Of a stretch of 64,000 nucleotides of DNA, positions 21,906 to 32,558 are shown piece by piece. Below the pieces are notes generated by a model. It had not been told where the DNA came from. It saw only the letters and a list, made by a program, of their open reading frames with translations, and ran no database searches. The stretch lies in contig NC_135568.1 in assembly GCF_964340395.1 (NCBI RefSeq), forward strand, positions 19,367,710 to 19,431,709, read 5' to 3'. The position numbers and the translations under genes are program-made. Source of the stretch: Glandiceps talaboti. Its lineage: Eukaryota; Hemichordata; Enteropneusta; Spengelidae. The stretch's first letter is position 1. Each line of letters begins with the position of its first letter.

Positions 21906-23584
21906 CAACAAAGAGTGGCAAAGTGCTAGGTCGTCGGTAAATATGTCATGTTATACCGGTAATGGACATGTTATTACTCTCAGTGTAAAATGTTACTTCC
22001 CGTGTTAACGACCTTAGAGTTTGATTTTCCGTATGTTTTGCCAATGCACAAACAAGTTTCTACTTCGTAATTTTCAGTAACGTTCAGTTTTGTATTTTTT
22101 CGATGTTCTATGCGGCGAAAACTACAGCACGTGGTCGTTTCCCTTCCACGTTTCGTAATCCTTACAACGGCTTGACACCACTACCAACAACCGCAGACCG
22201 CCATTTTGACAGCTGTCACGTCAAATAACGCACTCCCATATACAGTCGAAACTACGAACATTTTGTTCGGCGTGCGTCACAGACTTCAACTATAGCACGC
22301 AGTCATTTCGTCGGAACCACGTTTCGTACTCCGTAGTTGACAACGGCGTGACACCACACAGTCGAAACTTCGAAGATTTCAGGAAGTAGAAACATTTAGT
22401 TCGGCGTGTGTCACAGACTTCATACTGCAGATTTAATGGCAGTGACATTTGTAACATTGCATGACAAAGATATAATATAAAGGAAAACTGAATTTCTTGG
22501 TGTGTGTGGGGGGGGGGGGGGGTTAGTGTGTCTAGATGCGAGAGCGAAGATTTTTCTTGATCGTTGAACACGAAAATAAAGTCTGGGTGTAAGTTTATAT
22601 CATGTTCACTATATTTCTATTGAATAGATTCACTTCTTTCAGTATTATCAGATCGTTTATAGATGACAAAAAATATTGCTATCGAAAACGTAAGTGCGAA
22701 AACATATTCGTGTGAACAATTTTAATTTCAGCCCTTCATTGCTGTAAATATTTTGATAGAAATCTATAAATAACCCGTCACTACTGTTTTGTAAATTCCA
22801 TGTACTTGGTACTGCCAACTTCTTTATTGAAAACAACGACAATAAATAATCCATGACTTCGCCAGATCTCAAGTAAACCATCACATTACTGTTTACTGAT
22901 TTTTTTTGCATTCCTAGACAATCACCAACTTCAATATCGTCCCTTATGTAATTCCTGGTCGCTCAGAAATTATACTCCAATGTGGGATAAAGATTTCAGT
23001 GATTTTCAAATTTATTTCAAGACGTTATGATTGATATATCTTTCCCGCTCTAAAATAGACATGGTATAAGAAATACTGAGTGGCTAGTCCTTGTTTACAG
23101 AGTAGATTGCAGATTCTGAAGTACAGTCCCGCCCACAGGCACTCCCGAGATATGTATGATATCAGAATGTTTCTATCAGAATACAATACAATGTCGATAA
23201 TATCGATGATATTGACGTGTTTTAGCCAATTGTATATGAAAGGGGTAAAATAATAACACTTGTTTCTGTGATCGCGCAAGTCCATCCAAGGTATTGACAA
23301 GGCATGTTTGTAACAGAACACACAACCCCCGGGACACAACCGTACGTACGGCAACGTGAAGTTTCAACCGGCCGTTTTACTCGGCAAACATTTAACAAAC
23401 TTCAGATAAATCGTGTCGTTGTTACAATCGGCCAAAGATAAGTTTTGGAGTCGATCGTGCGCCACACGACCATGTACACGGACTACTGACATGGCGCATG
23501 TATGTGACATTTATCGACCACGTTATATCAAGCCGTTGGAGGAGCTTCGTTGTTTACAGTCCCGCACTTCGTTGTTTTCTGGCG

Positions 23585-23674
23585 AAGTGCTAGATCTAGC
23601 ACTTCGGCGAAAACTGACGAAGTGCTAGATCTAGCACTTTGTCAAAAAGTGGCGAAGTGCTAGATCTAGCACTT
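23585..23674. repeat. Right palindrome array (3 units, 35-bp spacing)
   Basis: Perfect palindromes at 23585-23604, 23620-23639 and 23655-23674, plus a half unit (GCACTTCGTTG) near 23564, mirroring the left end. Confidence 0.95.
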
Positions 23675-23704
23675 TGCCCCGCAACTGTTCAATTTTGGAC
23701 CATT

Positions 23705-24113
23705 TAGCTACCTCAATATAACTATGGACACACTCATAGCAACAACCTATATAACTATGGACACACTCATACCAACAACCTATATAACTATGGACACACT
23801 CATAGCAACAACCAATATAACTATGGACACACTCATAGCAACAACCTATATAACTATGGACACACTCATAGCAACAACCAATATAACTATGGACACACTC
23901 ATACCAACAACCTATATAACTATGGACACACTCATAGCAACAACCAATATAACTATGGACACACTCATAGCAACAACCAATATAACTATGGACACACTCA
24001 TAGCAACAACCTATATAACTATGGACACACTCATAGCAACACCCTATATAACTATGGACACACTCATAGCAACACCCTATATAACTATGGACACACTCAT
24101 AGCAACACTTTAT
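23705..24113. repeat. 33-bp minisatellite, left segment (about 12 units)
   Basis: Unit ATAACTATGGACACACTCAT plus AGCAACAACCTAT. The period of 33 gives endless frames on both strands (MDTLIATTYIT repeats), which are not genes. Variants alternate CCTAT/CCAAT and TAGC/TACC. Confidence 0.97.
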
Positions 24114-24360
24114 AGGACATACACAATTTGTTATGGTTAATGTATGTACTGAATTGTATTGAAATTGAAGCATGCAGTCGTAAGATATAGCCTAATTACC
24201 AAGAATGATTAATTATGCAAATTATTCATTAACACTGAAAGGTAGACCAACAAGCTTTACAGGACATATGTGATTGTTATGGTTAACGTGTGTACTGAAT
24301 TATATTGGAATTGAAGTATGTATTCTTAAGATATAGCCTAATTACCGAAAATCATTAATT
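24114..24360. repeat. Spacer of two diverged about 147-bp units inside the minisatellite
   Basis: AGGACATA...GTTATGGTTAAYGTRTGTACTGAAT...AAGATATAGCCTAATTACC occurs at 24114 and again at 24261. The first follows directly on a minisatellite unit, so the 147-bp unit may have been part of an older, larger repeat. Confidence 0.8.
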
Positions 24361-24583
24361 ATATAACTATGGACACACTCATAGCAACAACCTATATAAC
24401 TATGGACACACTCATAGCAACAACCAATATAACTATGGACACACTCATAGCAACAACCAATATAACTATGGACACACTCATAGTGATAACCTATATAACT
24501 ATGGACACACCCATAGCAACAACCTATATAACTATGGACACACTCATAGCAACAACCTATATAACTATGGACACACTCATAGC
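24361..24583. repeat. 33-bp minisatellite, middle segment (about 7 units)
   Basis: Same unit as the left segment, interrupted after ATAGC (24579-24583) by the LINE. Confidence 0.97.
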
Positions 24584-25259
24584 GTAAAGCTGTGCGTAAT
24601 TTAGAAGCGAAGTGGCGAAAATCGCATCTTGAAATTGATCACCAACTGTTCGCATCAAAGAGGCTTGAATATTTTCGTATGTGTGACAAAGTCAAATCAA
24701 TCTACCATCGGACTAGAATAGAGGAGGCTGACACTAAAAAGTTGTTCAGCATTGTATCTGAGTTGTCCAGCACCAAGGCATTGAATACGAATGCCCTACC
24801 AAGCAACATACCACCGGACGCCATTTCCAATAACTTTCTAAAGTTATTCGAAGAGAAAGTTTCAAAACTACGCGATGGGCTTGGTGGTCAATTCAATGAT
24901 GACAAGAGACTGATGCCTGTCCACGTTTTAGCGGAATTCAAGAGTGTTTCTATCGAAGAAGTAAGAAGACGCATCAAGCAGTCACCTCCAAAATCATACG
25001 AACTTGATATTCTACCAACTAACCTTGTTAAACAATCTGTTGATTCTCTCGCGCCTTTCCTAGCCAATCTGTTTAATGTTTCATTATCTACCGGCGACAT
25101 TCCGTGCCAATTTAAATCTGCAATTATTCGACCACTTCTGAAGAAACCTGATCTTGATCACAACTTAATGAAAAATTACAGACCAGTATCCAATTTACCC
25201 TATTTATCGAAAATTCTGGAAAAAATAGTCGCACAGCAATTACATGATCATCTGACTAA
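24584..25259 (+). CDS. LINE ORF2, N-terminal fragment (linker and first RT blocks)
   Basis: Open from the LINE's truncated left edge for 225 codons (no true start; the endonuclease domain is absent). It holds the linker between endonuclease and reverse transcriptase and the first RT blocks: SPPKSYELDILPTNLVK, IIRPLLKKPDLD and NYRPVSNLPYLSKILEK are the expected N-terminal RT motifs of the Jockey/CR1/L2 group. The frame enters the transposon at 25260 and continues, in the same phase, after it at 27366. No stop or frameshift is seen in the fragment. Confidence 0.9.
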
Positions 25260-25681
25260 GGGACCGGACAGAATTTACGGCAGGGGGGGGGGGCCTGGGG
25301 AGAAATTGGGGGGGCCATGAAAAAAATGGGAGGCTTGAAGGGGGGGCCATGAAAATTCTCGTGGTTTGAAAGGGGGGGGCCGCGAAATATTTTGTCATTG
25401 AAAAAAATTAATATGTTAGAAAATTTAGCATTGCATGAGATAGCACTTGATATCGCCTTTAATATTGAATGTCTACACTTTCATTTATGTATTAAAATGG
25501 AAGTGTGTACGTTTGTATGTACCTATTTAGTGAAGCATAAAAACACTACTCAAGATTAATTTGATACACCCTGAAGTACTCCAAGTTGTTCACACACACA
25601 CACACATATGTATACATACATACATACATACATTTTAGCACTGTGGAAACAGGTTCAGTGTGTAATTACCATCAAGGATAC

Positions 25682-25686
<5 letters not shown>

Positions 25687-25777
<91 letters not shown>
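25687..25777. repeat. (TA)n microsatellite, about 90 bp
   Basis: Uninterrupted TA run inside the nested transposon, preceded by CACA and CATA tracts at 25590-25635. The tyrosine/isoleucine frames here are artefacts. Confidence 0.98.
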
Positions 25778-25779
<2 letters not shown>

Positions 25780-25901
25780 TAATATACTAGCATAGGACCT
25801 GTAATTTATGTGATTAAAAAGTGACCTTTTGGTGAAAAATGTAAATACAAAAACGTCTGGCCAGATTAATTTAGATAGGTGTTTTATTTCTTTCCTTGAC
25901 A

Positions 25902-26165
25902 CTATTCTTGAGTTTCACTCTCAGACTCACTAGAGTCTGAAGATGTGAGGCAAGACTTGTCTTTCTTTCTATCTAAAACCAGTGAAATTAAACTATTTCC
26001 CTCCTCAGCATCATCAAATGCATCTATCTGTACTAAATATTGTAAAGCATTTAGATGTCTGCGTGGTGTTAAGTGTTTTTTCATCAGTGACTTTGCACTA
26101 ACTTTGGTAGTTGCCTTCTGGCCGTATTTTCCTACAACCTTATCCACAGTTAAGAAGGAGATATT
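25902..26165 (-). pseudogene. Transposon-internal coding remnant, minus strand
   Basis: An open frame of about 87 codons with protein-like composition: a basic first half (KYGQKATTKVSAKSLMKKH, then LTPRRHLNALQYL) and an acidic serine-rich tail (SSDSSESESETQE). It has no good ATG near its start, so it is probably an exon or a fragment. It sits in the middle of the nested transposon and points in the opposite direction to the remnant at 26154. It may derive from an accessory protein or a captured gene; I do not recognise it. Confidence 0.4.
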
Positions 26166-26330
26166 GTTTTAGAAGAAATTCGTAGTGATAGTGACACCGA
26201 TACATCAAGTACTAGTGACAGTGACAGTGACAGTGACAGCGAATCAAATGAGTCTAGCCATCAAAAAGACCAGGATGTTCAAACTAGATCAGGTAGACTG
26301 GCTGGATCATGGAAACTTGCCTTTATATAA
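26154..26330 (+). pseudogene. Transposon-internal acidic coding remnant, plus strand
   Basis: Fifty-eight open codons between two stops, beginning EGDIVLEEIR, continuing with a long acidic Asp/Ser tract (partly a GTGACA repeat) and ending TRSGRLAGSWKLAFI. The tract and the TRSGR phrase look like the C-terminal tail of a larger protein. There is no upstream exon that I can identify. Confidence 0.35.
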
Positions 26331-27170
26331 ATTCAAGATTATGAATAAAGGGATTGTATTGCAAAGGCTATTCATCATTGACACTGCACTTCAAGCTTTA
26401 ATGTGAATGGTTTAGAAAACTGTGAGTAATACTCATCTGATCACTGTACAGTGTATTGAATACAATTCTGAATTTGCTGTCCCCATCATGAAGTCACGAA
26501 TGCCTGACACTATAGGTTTAAATATGTATGGTTTTGGAACTGAAAGCATATTGATTACATCTAAGTATTCCACAACATTCTGAATTTCTTTGCACTTTCA
26601 TGAAGTCACAAATGTCTTACATTTACATGTGTATTGGTAATGCATTTGGTGTAGGAAAGTGAAAGCTATATTTGTCAGACCTCAGTGTGCATAAAATCCT
26701 TAATTAGTTTGCTAGCACTTCATGACATCACAAATGTCTGACATTAGATAGTTATTGTGTTATGAGTATAAATAGATATTTGAATACACTATGTAGGTGA
26801 TGTGATGTCCTTAGATACTCCCCACAAATGTCCCCACTACAGTTTTTCGCAAATCACGCATGTGAATGTGTGTTTACTCTGTGTCTGTGTTTCTGTGTAT
26901 GTATCAGTGAATGACAGTTAAAACCACCACATCAAATGCCTTGGTATTAAGTGATGACTACTTATGGTGTCTAGTTGGGAAATAAACAAGATTATACCAC
27001 ATGTGTATGATTACATGTATGGTCAAAATGTTTTATTTTGTTTTGTTTTCTAAAAAACTTCCTCTACAACTACTAAGTTGTTTGGGCTGAAATAGTAACA
27101 TAATAGTAGTACCAAAAGAAATATTACAGTTGTGCTACAGTAACAAAAAAATTTGTACTCTTTTTAGTTA
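26331..27170. other. Interior of the nested transposon, no gene seen
   Basis: Contains a diverged internal repeat of about 120 bp (CATCATGAAGTCACGAATGYCTGACA at 26485; TTTCATGAAGTCACAAATGTC at 26597; CTTCATGACATCACAAATGTC at 26718). Confidence 0.6.
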
Positions 27171-27365
27171 TTGTAGGGGGCAGGATATTGTGCACTTTTT
27201 CTTTCTTTTTTTTTGGGGGGGGGGGGCCATGAAATTTTTATACTTTTGAAAGGGGGGGCTGTGAAATTTTGGTCACAGTGGATGGGGGGGCCAGGAAAAA
27301 AACCAAGTCAGAGATAATTTCTCCCCAGGGCCCCCCCCCTGCCGTAAATTCTGTCCGGTCCCTAA

Positions 27366-28599
27366 GAATGAATTGTACACCAAGTGTCAGAGTGCATATC
27401 GTTCCAACCATAGCACAGAGACAGCTTTACTACGTCTTCATAATGACATTATGATAGCTTTGAACAACAAAAAGGACGTCGTTCTCATCATGTTGGACTT
27501 ATCAGCAGCATTCGACACAATTGATCATGGCGTTTTGCTAAAGAGACTAGAGTATCGCTTTGGTATCATTGGTTCAGCACTAGCGTGGTTTACATCATAT
27601 CTTAACAATCGCAGTCAGTATGTAAAAGTGAACTCTTTAAAATCATCTACGTCATTCTTGAAATATGGTGTCCCCCAGGGATCTGTTCTCGGACCCGTCT
27701 TATTCACATTATACACCGCTCCACTAGAAGACATCATTACGAAATATAACCTAAACTACACCATGTATGCAGATGACTCGGGAATTTACGTCATCTGTGA
27801 TAGGCCAGCTGACATTTTATCGAATGTAGAACTGTGTGTTGATGATATCCGTTCCTGGATGAAAATGAATATGTTAGTCCTAAATGATGACAAGACAGAA
27901 GTTATACAGTTTTCGTCAAAGTTAAAAACTGACGTTGAACAACTGACAAGCCTGAAAATCGGTGGATCAGACATAGTTCCATCCCCTTCCGTAAGAAATC
28001 TTGGTGTCAATTTACGAAATGACGGCTCTATGTCTGATTATGTTAGTCAAATTTGGTTCTTTTCCCTATATAGGATTGGCAAGATTCGCAAGCTGCTTGA
28101 TAAAACCTGCACAGAGAGACTGATACACGCATTCGTGACATCACGACTCGACTACTGTAACAGTCTATTGAATGGAATACCTAAGTGTCAGTTAAGTCGC
28201 CTACAATCTCTTCAGAATGCCGCCGCTCGTCTTGTATGCTGTAAACGTAAATCGGACCACATCACTCCAGTACTGATTGACTTGCATTGGCTACCGGTTG
28301 ATGCTAGAATTAAATTTAAAACTCTGCTGATAACTTTTAAGATAATTAATCACATGGCACCACTGTACTTATCAGAAATAATTAGTTCATATGTACCCAC
28401 AAGAAATCTTCGTTCAGCGGAAAAGCTACTCTTAGTCAGACCCACTGGTATTTTTAACAAAACTTACGGTCAGAGAGCGATTTCAGTCTGTGCACCCACT
28501 CTCTGGAATTCACTTCCACTAGGTATTAGAAATTCAAAGACCATCGACAATTTTAAATCCGCTCTCAAAACTTACCTTTTTAAACAACATTTTTATTGA
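27366..28599 (+). CDS. LINE ORF2, reverse transcriptase and C-terminal region
   Basis: About 411 codons open without a stop. Seen in order: SAYRSNHSTETALLRLHNDI, the catalytic block MLDLSAAFDTIDH, GVPQGSVLGPVLFTLY, the active-site YADD (about residue 131), the thumb region, and the C-terminal HWLPVDARIKFKTLL and APTLWNSLPLGIRNS...FKSALKTYLF typical of CR1/L2-like elements. All catalytic aspartates are present. The lack of decay suggests a young insertion, although the 5' truncation and the transposon make this copy non-functional by itself. Confidence 0.93.
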
Positions 28600-28780
28600 A
28601 TTTTGCAGATTTTCTTTTTACATCAACCTTAAATTTCGCCCTTTTTAAGTAAGCATTGTTTTTATTAGCATTATTTTCTTATTCAAACATTTATCTATTT
28701 TACTAGCGTATTACACATATTTTGTATAGTTTCAAGTTACATCTGTATTTTAAAATTCCAGTCTGTGTATTGTCATGGAA

Positions 28781-28808
28781 AGCGCACTGAGACGCAGTGT
28801 AGTGCGCT
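28781..28808 (+). other. LINE 3' hairpin
   Basis: AGCGCACT and AGTGCGCT form a perfect 8-bp stem with a 12-nt loop, followed by AATAAATTATTATT. Conserved 3' stem-loops next to a short tandem tail are used by CR1/L2-type reverse transcriptases to recognise their RNA. Confidence 0.75.
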
Positions 28809-28823
28809 CTTTTTATAAGAAAT

Positions 28824-28892
<69 letters not shown>

Positions 28893-28915
28893 TATTATTA
28901 TTATTAAATTATATT

Positions 28916-29835
28916 ATAGCAACAACCAATATAACTATGGACACACCCATAGCAACACCCTATATAACTATGGACACACTCATAGCAACAACCTATATAA
29001 CTATGGACACACTCATAGCAACAACCTATATAACTATGGACACACTCATAGCAACAACCTATATAACTATGGACACACTCATAGCAACAACCTATATAAC
29101 TATGGACACACTCATAGCAACAACCAATATAACTATGGACACACTCATAGCAACAACCTATATAACTATGGACACACTCATAGCAACAACCAATATAACT
29201 ATGGACACACTCATAGCAACAACCTATATAACTATGGACACACTCATAGCAACAACCAATATAACTATGGACACACTCATACCAACAACCAATATAACTA
29301 TGGACACACCCATAGCAACACCCTATATAACTATGGACACACTCATACCAACAACCTATATAACTATGGACACACTCATAGCAACAACCAATATAACTAT
29401 GGACACACTCATAGCAACAACCTATATAACTATGGACACACTCATAGCAACAACCTATATAACTATGGACACACTCATAGCAACAACCTATATAACTATG
29501 GACACACTCATAGCAACAACCAATATAACTATGGACACACTCATAGCAACAACCTATATAACTATGGACACACTCATAGCAACAACCTATATAACTATGG
29601 ACATACCCATAGCAACAACCTATATAACTATGGACACACCCATAGCAACAACCAATATAACTATGGACACACTCATAGCAACAACCTATATAACTATGGA
29701 CACACTCATAGCAACGACCTATATAACTATGGACACACTCATAGCAACAACCAATATAACTATGGACACACTCATAGCAACAACCTATATAACTATGGAC
29801 ACACTCATAGCAACAACTTATATAACTATAGTTAT
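28916..29835. repeat. 33-bp minisatellite, right segment (about 28 units)
   Basis: Resumes directly after the LINE tail. The 304-codon frame MDTLIATTYIT... is a translation of the repeat. The array ends in ATAACTATAGTTATAATTAT, a small palindrome. Confidence 0.97.
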
Positions 29836-30420
29836 AATTATAGTCATATAGGTTTCATGCCAACCTTATTTTGTGTTTCCCTTGGATCTGCACTCTGCGT
29901 TGGCTGCACAAACACAAGAAAAAAGAAGAATGAGGCAGGGTATTTAAGTGATTCAAACTCATCAGAAAACAATTTTTTTTCTTGGCCTTAAAATAGGTTT
30001 ACAATGAGTGCGGAGTTCACAAACAAGTGAAATATTTATCATCATTTCAATTTCGTCAAATATGGACTTATCATTTTCAAATTTCACACTGATGCGCAGA
30101 TGAATAAGAGAAATGATGTCTATTTACATTTTCAATTAGAATTAGGAAGTATTGTACTGACCTCGAACCGTCTCATTTTTACTGTGTTCTTTTCCGATTT
30201 CTCTTGATAACAAACTATCGCTGTTTGTTGCAAGGCTTAAATCATTTTAGCTCTGTATCTCAGGATATAAATACACTCTCACATATTTATCAAGTGTAAT
30301 AATCTATAATTTATTCCCAAATGTGTGTGGTCAAAATATGGAAAATAGACCAAGCCTCGCCTAGCCTACGATGAAAATTTTGAGATAATGTATCAATAAT
30401 GGTGACCTATACATTGACCT
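29836..30420. other. No gene seen
   Basis: AT-rich unique sequence. Confidence 0.6.
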
Positions 30421-30429
30421 CTATATAAT

Positions 30430-30632
30430 TAGTGTACAGTGAGGGCGAGCCACTCAACAAAATCTTGAGAATGTGTAAACTAATGATGGGACAGAAGGAA
30501 GTTCAACACGCACATGCCATATCCCGGGTATGTAGGGGATCACGAAAGCCAAGTGAAGTTAAGGATGCCGAGCTTTCCTGTGCTGAGAATAGGAGGCGTG
30601 GCGGGCATTTCAACAACATTTTTGATAACTAA
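30430..30632 (+). CDS. Possible terminal exon of an unknown gene
   Basis: A stretch richer in G and C than its surroundings follows an acceptor-like TTAGTGTACAG (ending 30440). The frame SEGEPLNKILRMCKLMMGQK...GGHFNNIFDN ends at TAA 30630-30632, and AATAAA follows at 30745. The composition (charged, with KPSEVKDAEL) looks like real protein but I do not recognise it, and no upstream exon is identified in the repeat-filled region to the left. Moderate to low confidence. Confidence 0.35.
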
Positions 30633-31736
30633 CTTTCATTGGGATTTGACAAATCACAGATATAGAGCTAAATTTCTTGCATAAATCATGAAATTCCTTA
30701 CGGAAGGCATTCAGTTTAAATCTGGTTTCAATTAATTATACTGTAATAAATTATTATACAACTGTATGGCTCTATTTTGTACACTTTCCAAAAAAACTTT
30801 TTAAAAGGTCTTGACGACAATAAAAGAACATGTGAAACAATGATGAAATCAAACAAAATCAATTAGTCATTAATTTTCTTGAGTATCGACTATTTATTTC
30901 ATAATTGAGAAATATTTCACTAATAAATATAAAATTATTCTAAGTGATATCATAAGTTATACATATATATAGTTGTGATTACGTTGCCTTGACAATTGTA
31001 TACATAAAACGTCATCAAAATGAATAACTCGATAAGTATTTGTGTTAATAAACTCTCTGACTACGAACAAAGGTTGGTTGTTTGGTTGGTTGGGATCAAA
31101 TAACACTACTATATACACACATTCTAGTTTGCCAATATGTGACTTTTTTATGTTAATGTTAGTGCATACTAATTAGACAAATTACCATAATTTTGTCTGA
31201 ATGTAACAAAACATGCCACAGGTTTGTATCACAAACTAAGAGATAATTACGGAGTAAAAATGGTGCACACTAAATTTATCATTAGCATATTTTTGCTACT
31301 TTTTATCATGTATCCCAATTACTGTTTGTATGAATTCAATAAATGAAAAGTAACTAGTTCACTTTGTAAAATAATTGCTAGTATTTGACAACTCTACGTT
31401 TCACCTTGACCCCAATCTTCAAGGTCAAATGTCCAAATTTTGTCTATGTTCTGCCATATCTCTACCATGCATGACTTAATGTCAACTACTAAACCTGACA
31501 TGAATATGAAGTACTGTAGGGGACTGTTGTATGTCACTTTATTTCCTGACTTGAGAAAACAGCTGAACGACGACAGCCATTTTGTCATAAAAATGAAGAC
31601 TTATATTATATGTCTACACATGGTATCAAAGTCAGGATTTCACATTTGAATTGACCTTTGACCTTGACTTTCATCTGCCAGGTTGAACAGCCAAACTTCA
31701 GTATTTATAGTTACATTTCAGTCGATTAGCGAAGAC
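30633..31736. other. No gene seen; candidate minus-strand poly(A) signal
   Basis: Includes GGTTGGTT tracts near 31075 and a stretch at 31390-31690 with CCTTGACC/CAAGGTCAAA phrases, which also occur at 48020-48075, so it is a dispersed repeat. A minus-strand AATAAA at 31537-31542 could serve the gene at 31737-32500. Confidence 0.5.
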
Positions 31737-32500
31737 TTAGATCTTTGTTATATCACTACCTTCATAGATATATATGCTTGGTTCAATACTTATTTTTTCA
31801 GGAACATTATTTATGTTCATGAGTGCAAAAATCATGGGATTTTCACTTGATGAAATACTAGAGTGAAAATAGGTGACGATTTGGTCGATAAAAGTTTTCA
31901 CTTCTGGTTTTATATCTGATTCGATACTTTTGTCACACAGTTTGGTGATCGATACGGCTTTAGACCCATATGAAACAAACAGTGCCTTTTCCTTTATGCA
32001 CCCCTCCCCTCTGATATTACTGATAACCTTCCCTGAGCTATCATCCTTCAAAATTATGTTGACTTTATATCGCTTAGCACCAGCGTTGTAATCTTGACGA
32101 AATGTAAGAATCAAATGATGCTTATCGTCTTCTCCGTTTTTACTTTCAGTCATCCTGGTATACCAGAGATACCAATTAGTGTCATAAGTATAATTCTCAA
32201 CTTTCTTTTAACATTCTTACAGTAGTAACACTGGTCTTCTGTTTCATACATTTCACCATAAGCACAGAAGGTATTCCCTCCCGACAAACTCAAATAGCTA
32301 GTTGATATACCAAAGAAAGTTACGGCCTTCGTATTTCGGTAGTAAGATTTTAGTGTGATATTAAATTCAGGTTGGGGGTAATACCTAGGAGTAACAAAGG
32401 ACAATGACACAGTTTTTGGCATTCTTTTTGTACAGATATACTTGTATGCAGACAGACAGTGGTCTTTGAATTTGTCAGTTTTCTGTTCAATTTTACTCTG
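31737..32500 (-). pseudogene. Unknown gene split by one frameshift near 32200
   Basis: Two protein-like frames lie head to tail. The upstream one is open from an acceptor-like TGTTTTCAG (32498-32506), with ATG at 32422, and includes SLSFVTPRYYPQPEFNITL and a cysteine-rich stretch FCAYGEMYETEDQCYYCKN. The downstream one is already open from about 32207 in another frame (ENYTYDTNWYLWYTR) and continues through HHLILTFRQDYNAG to a stop at 31737. A one-base change in the A-rich run near 32200-32210 would make one protein of about 240 residues. A 66-bp intron with GTAAGA and CCAG borders exists at the junction, but splicing it gives an immediate stop. So this is a recent pseudogene, an assembly error in an A run, or an uncommon frameshift site. 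Family unknown. Confidence 0.55.
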
Positions 32501-32558
32501 AAAACACTTTTAGTTAGTAGTTTGACATCATACATAGCACAATGAAAACATGTAATTT

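Larger units (their letters stand above)
21792..23698. mobile_element. Inverted-repeat element with palindrome arrays at both ends, about 1.9 kb
   Basis: The left end (about 21792-21925) and right end (about 23570-23698) are reverse complements over about 125 bp; the outer about 70 bp are nearly identical, starting with GAACAGTTGCGGGGCAAAG. Each end contains three copies of the perfect palindrome AAGTGCTAGATCTAGCACTT (21816, 21851, 21886; 23585, 23620, 23655) spaced 35 bp apart. The interior is CpG-richer than the surroundings and has an internal duplication (22120-22200 with 22285-22360). No transposase frame is evident and no clear target duplication is seen, so the superfamily is open. Repeated subterminal motifs are typical transposase binding sites, which makes a non-autonomous transposon the likeliest reading. 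Confidence 0.75.
25260..27362. mobile_element. PIF/Harbinger-like DNA transposon nested in the LINE, 2103 bp
   Basis: Terminal inverted repeats of about 45 bp begin GGGACCGGACAGAATTTACG and continue through G runs to CCTGGGGAGAAATT. The target duplication is TAA (25257-25259 and 27363-27365); dropping the element and one TAA rejoins the LINE reading frame exactly. TWA target and GGGACCGG ends match the 17545 element, so both belong to related families. Just inside both ends there are direct repeats of G7-G9 followed by CCATGAAA. The interior has a TA microsatellite and two small coding remnants but no complete transposase. Confidence 0.88.
24584..28915 (+). mobile_element. 5'-truncated CR1/L2-like LINE inside the minisatellite
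   Basis: The element starts abruptly in coding sequence before the reverse transcriptase and ends in a hairpin followed by an ATT-repeat tail (28828-28915), the typical 3' end of CR1/L2-type LINEs. The minisatellite resumes directly after it, and ATAGC flanks both sides (24579-24583, 28916-28920), possibly a short target duplication. A 2103-bp DNA transposon (25260-27362) splits it. Without that insertion the LINE is about 2.2 kb. Confidence 0.9.

Noticed and set aside
23025-23628. Transposase in the palindrome-ended element
   Set aside because: The frames at 23025-23354 (-) and 23413-23628 (+) show no DDE-type spacing or known motif, and the latter runs into the palindrome array.
23705-24140. 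Long frames on both strands (CCYECVHSYIG and MDTLIATTYIT repeats)
   Set aside because: They are translations of a 33-bp repeat with no unique sequence, no promoter and no codon pattern.
25586-25902. Tyrosine/isoleucine frames
   Set aside because: They translate the (TA)n microsatellite.
28937-29851. 304-codon frame
   Set aside because: Same 33-bp minisatellite; the length follows from a period divisible by 3.
32150-32220. 66-bp intron joining the two halves of the unknown gene
   Set aside because: GTAAGA and CCAG borders exist, but splicing them creates an immediate stop, so it does not repair the frame.
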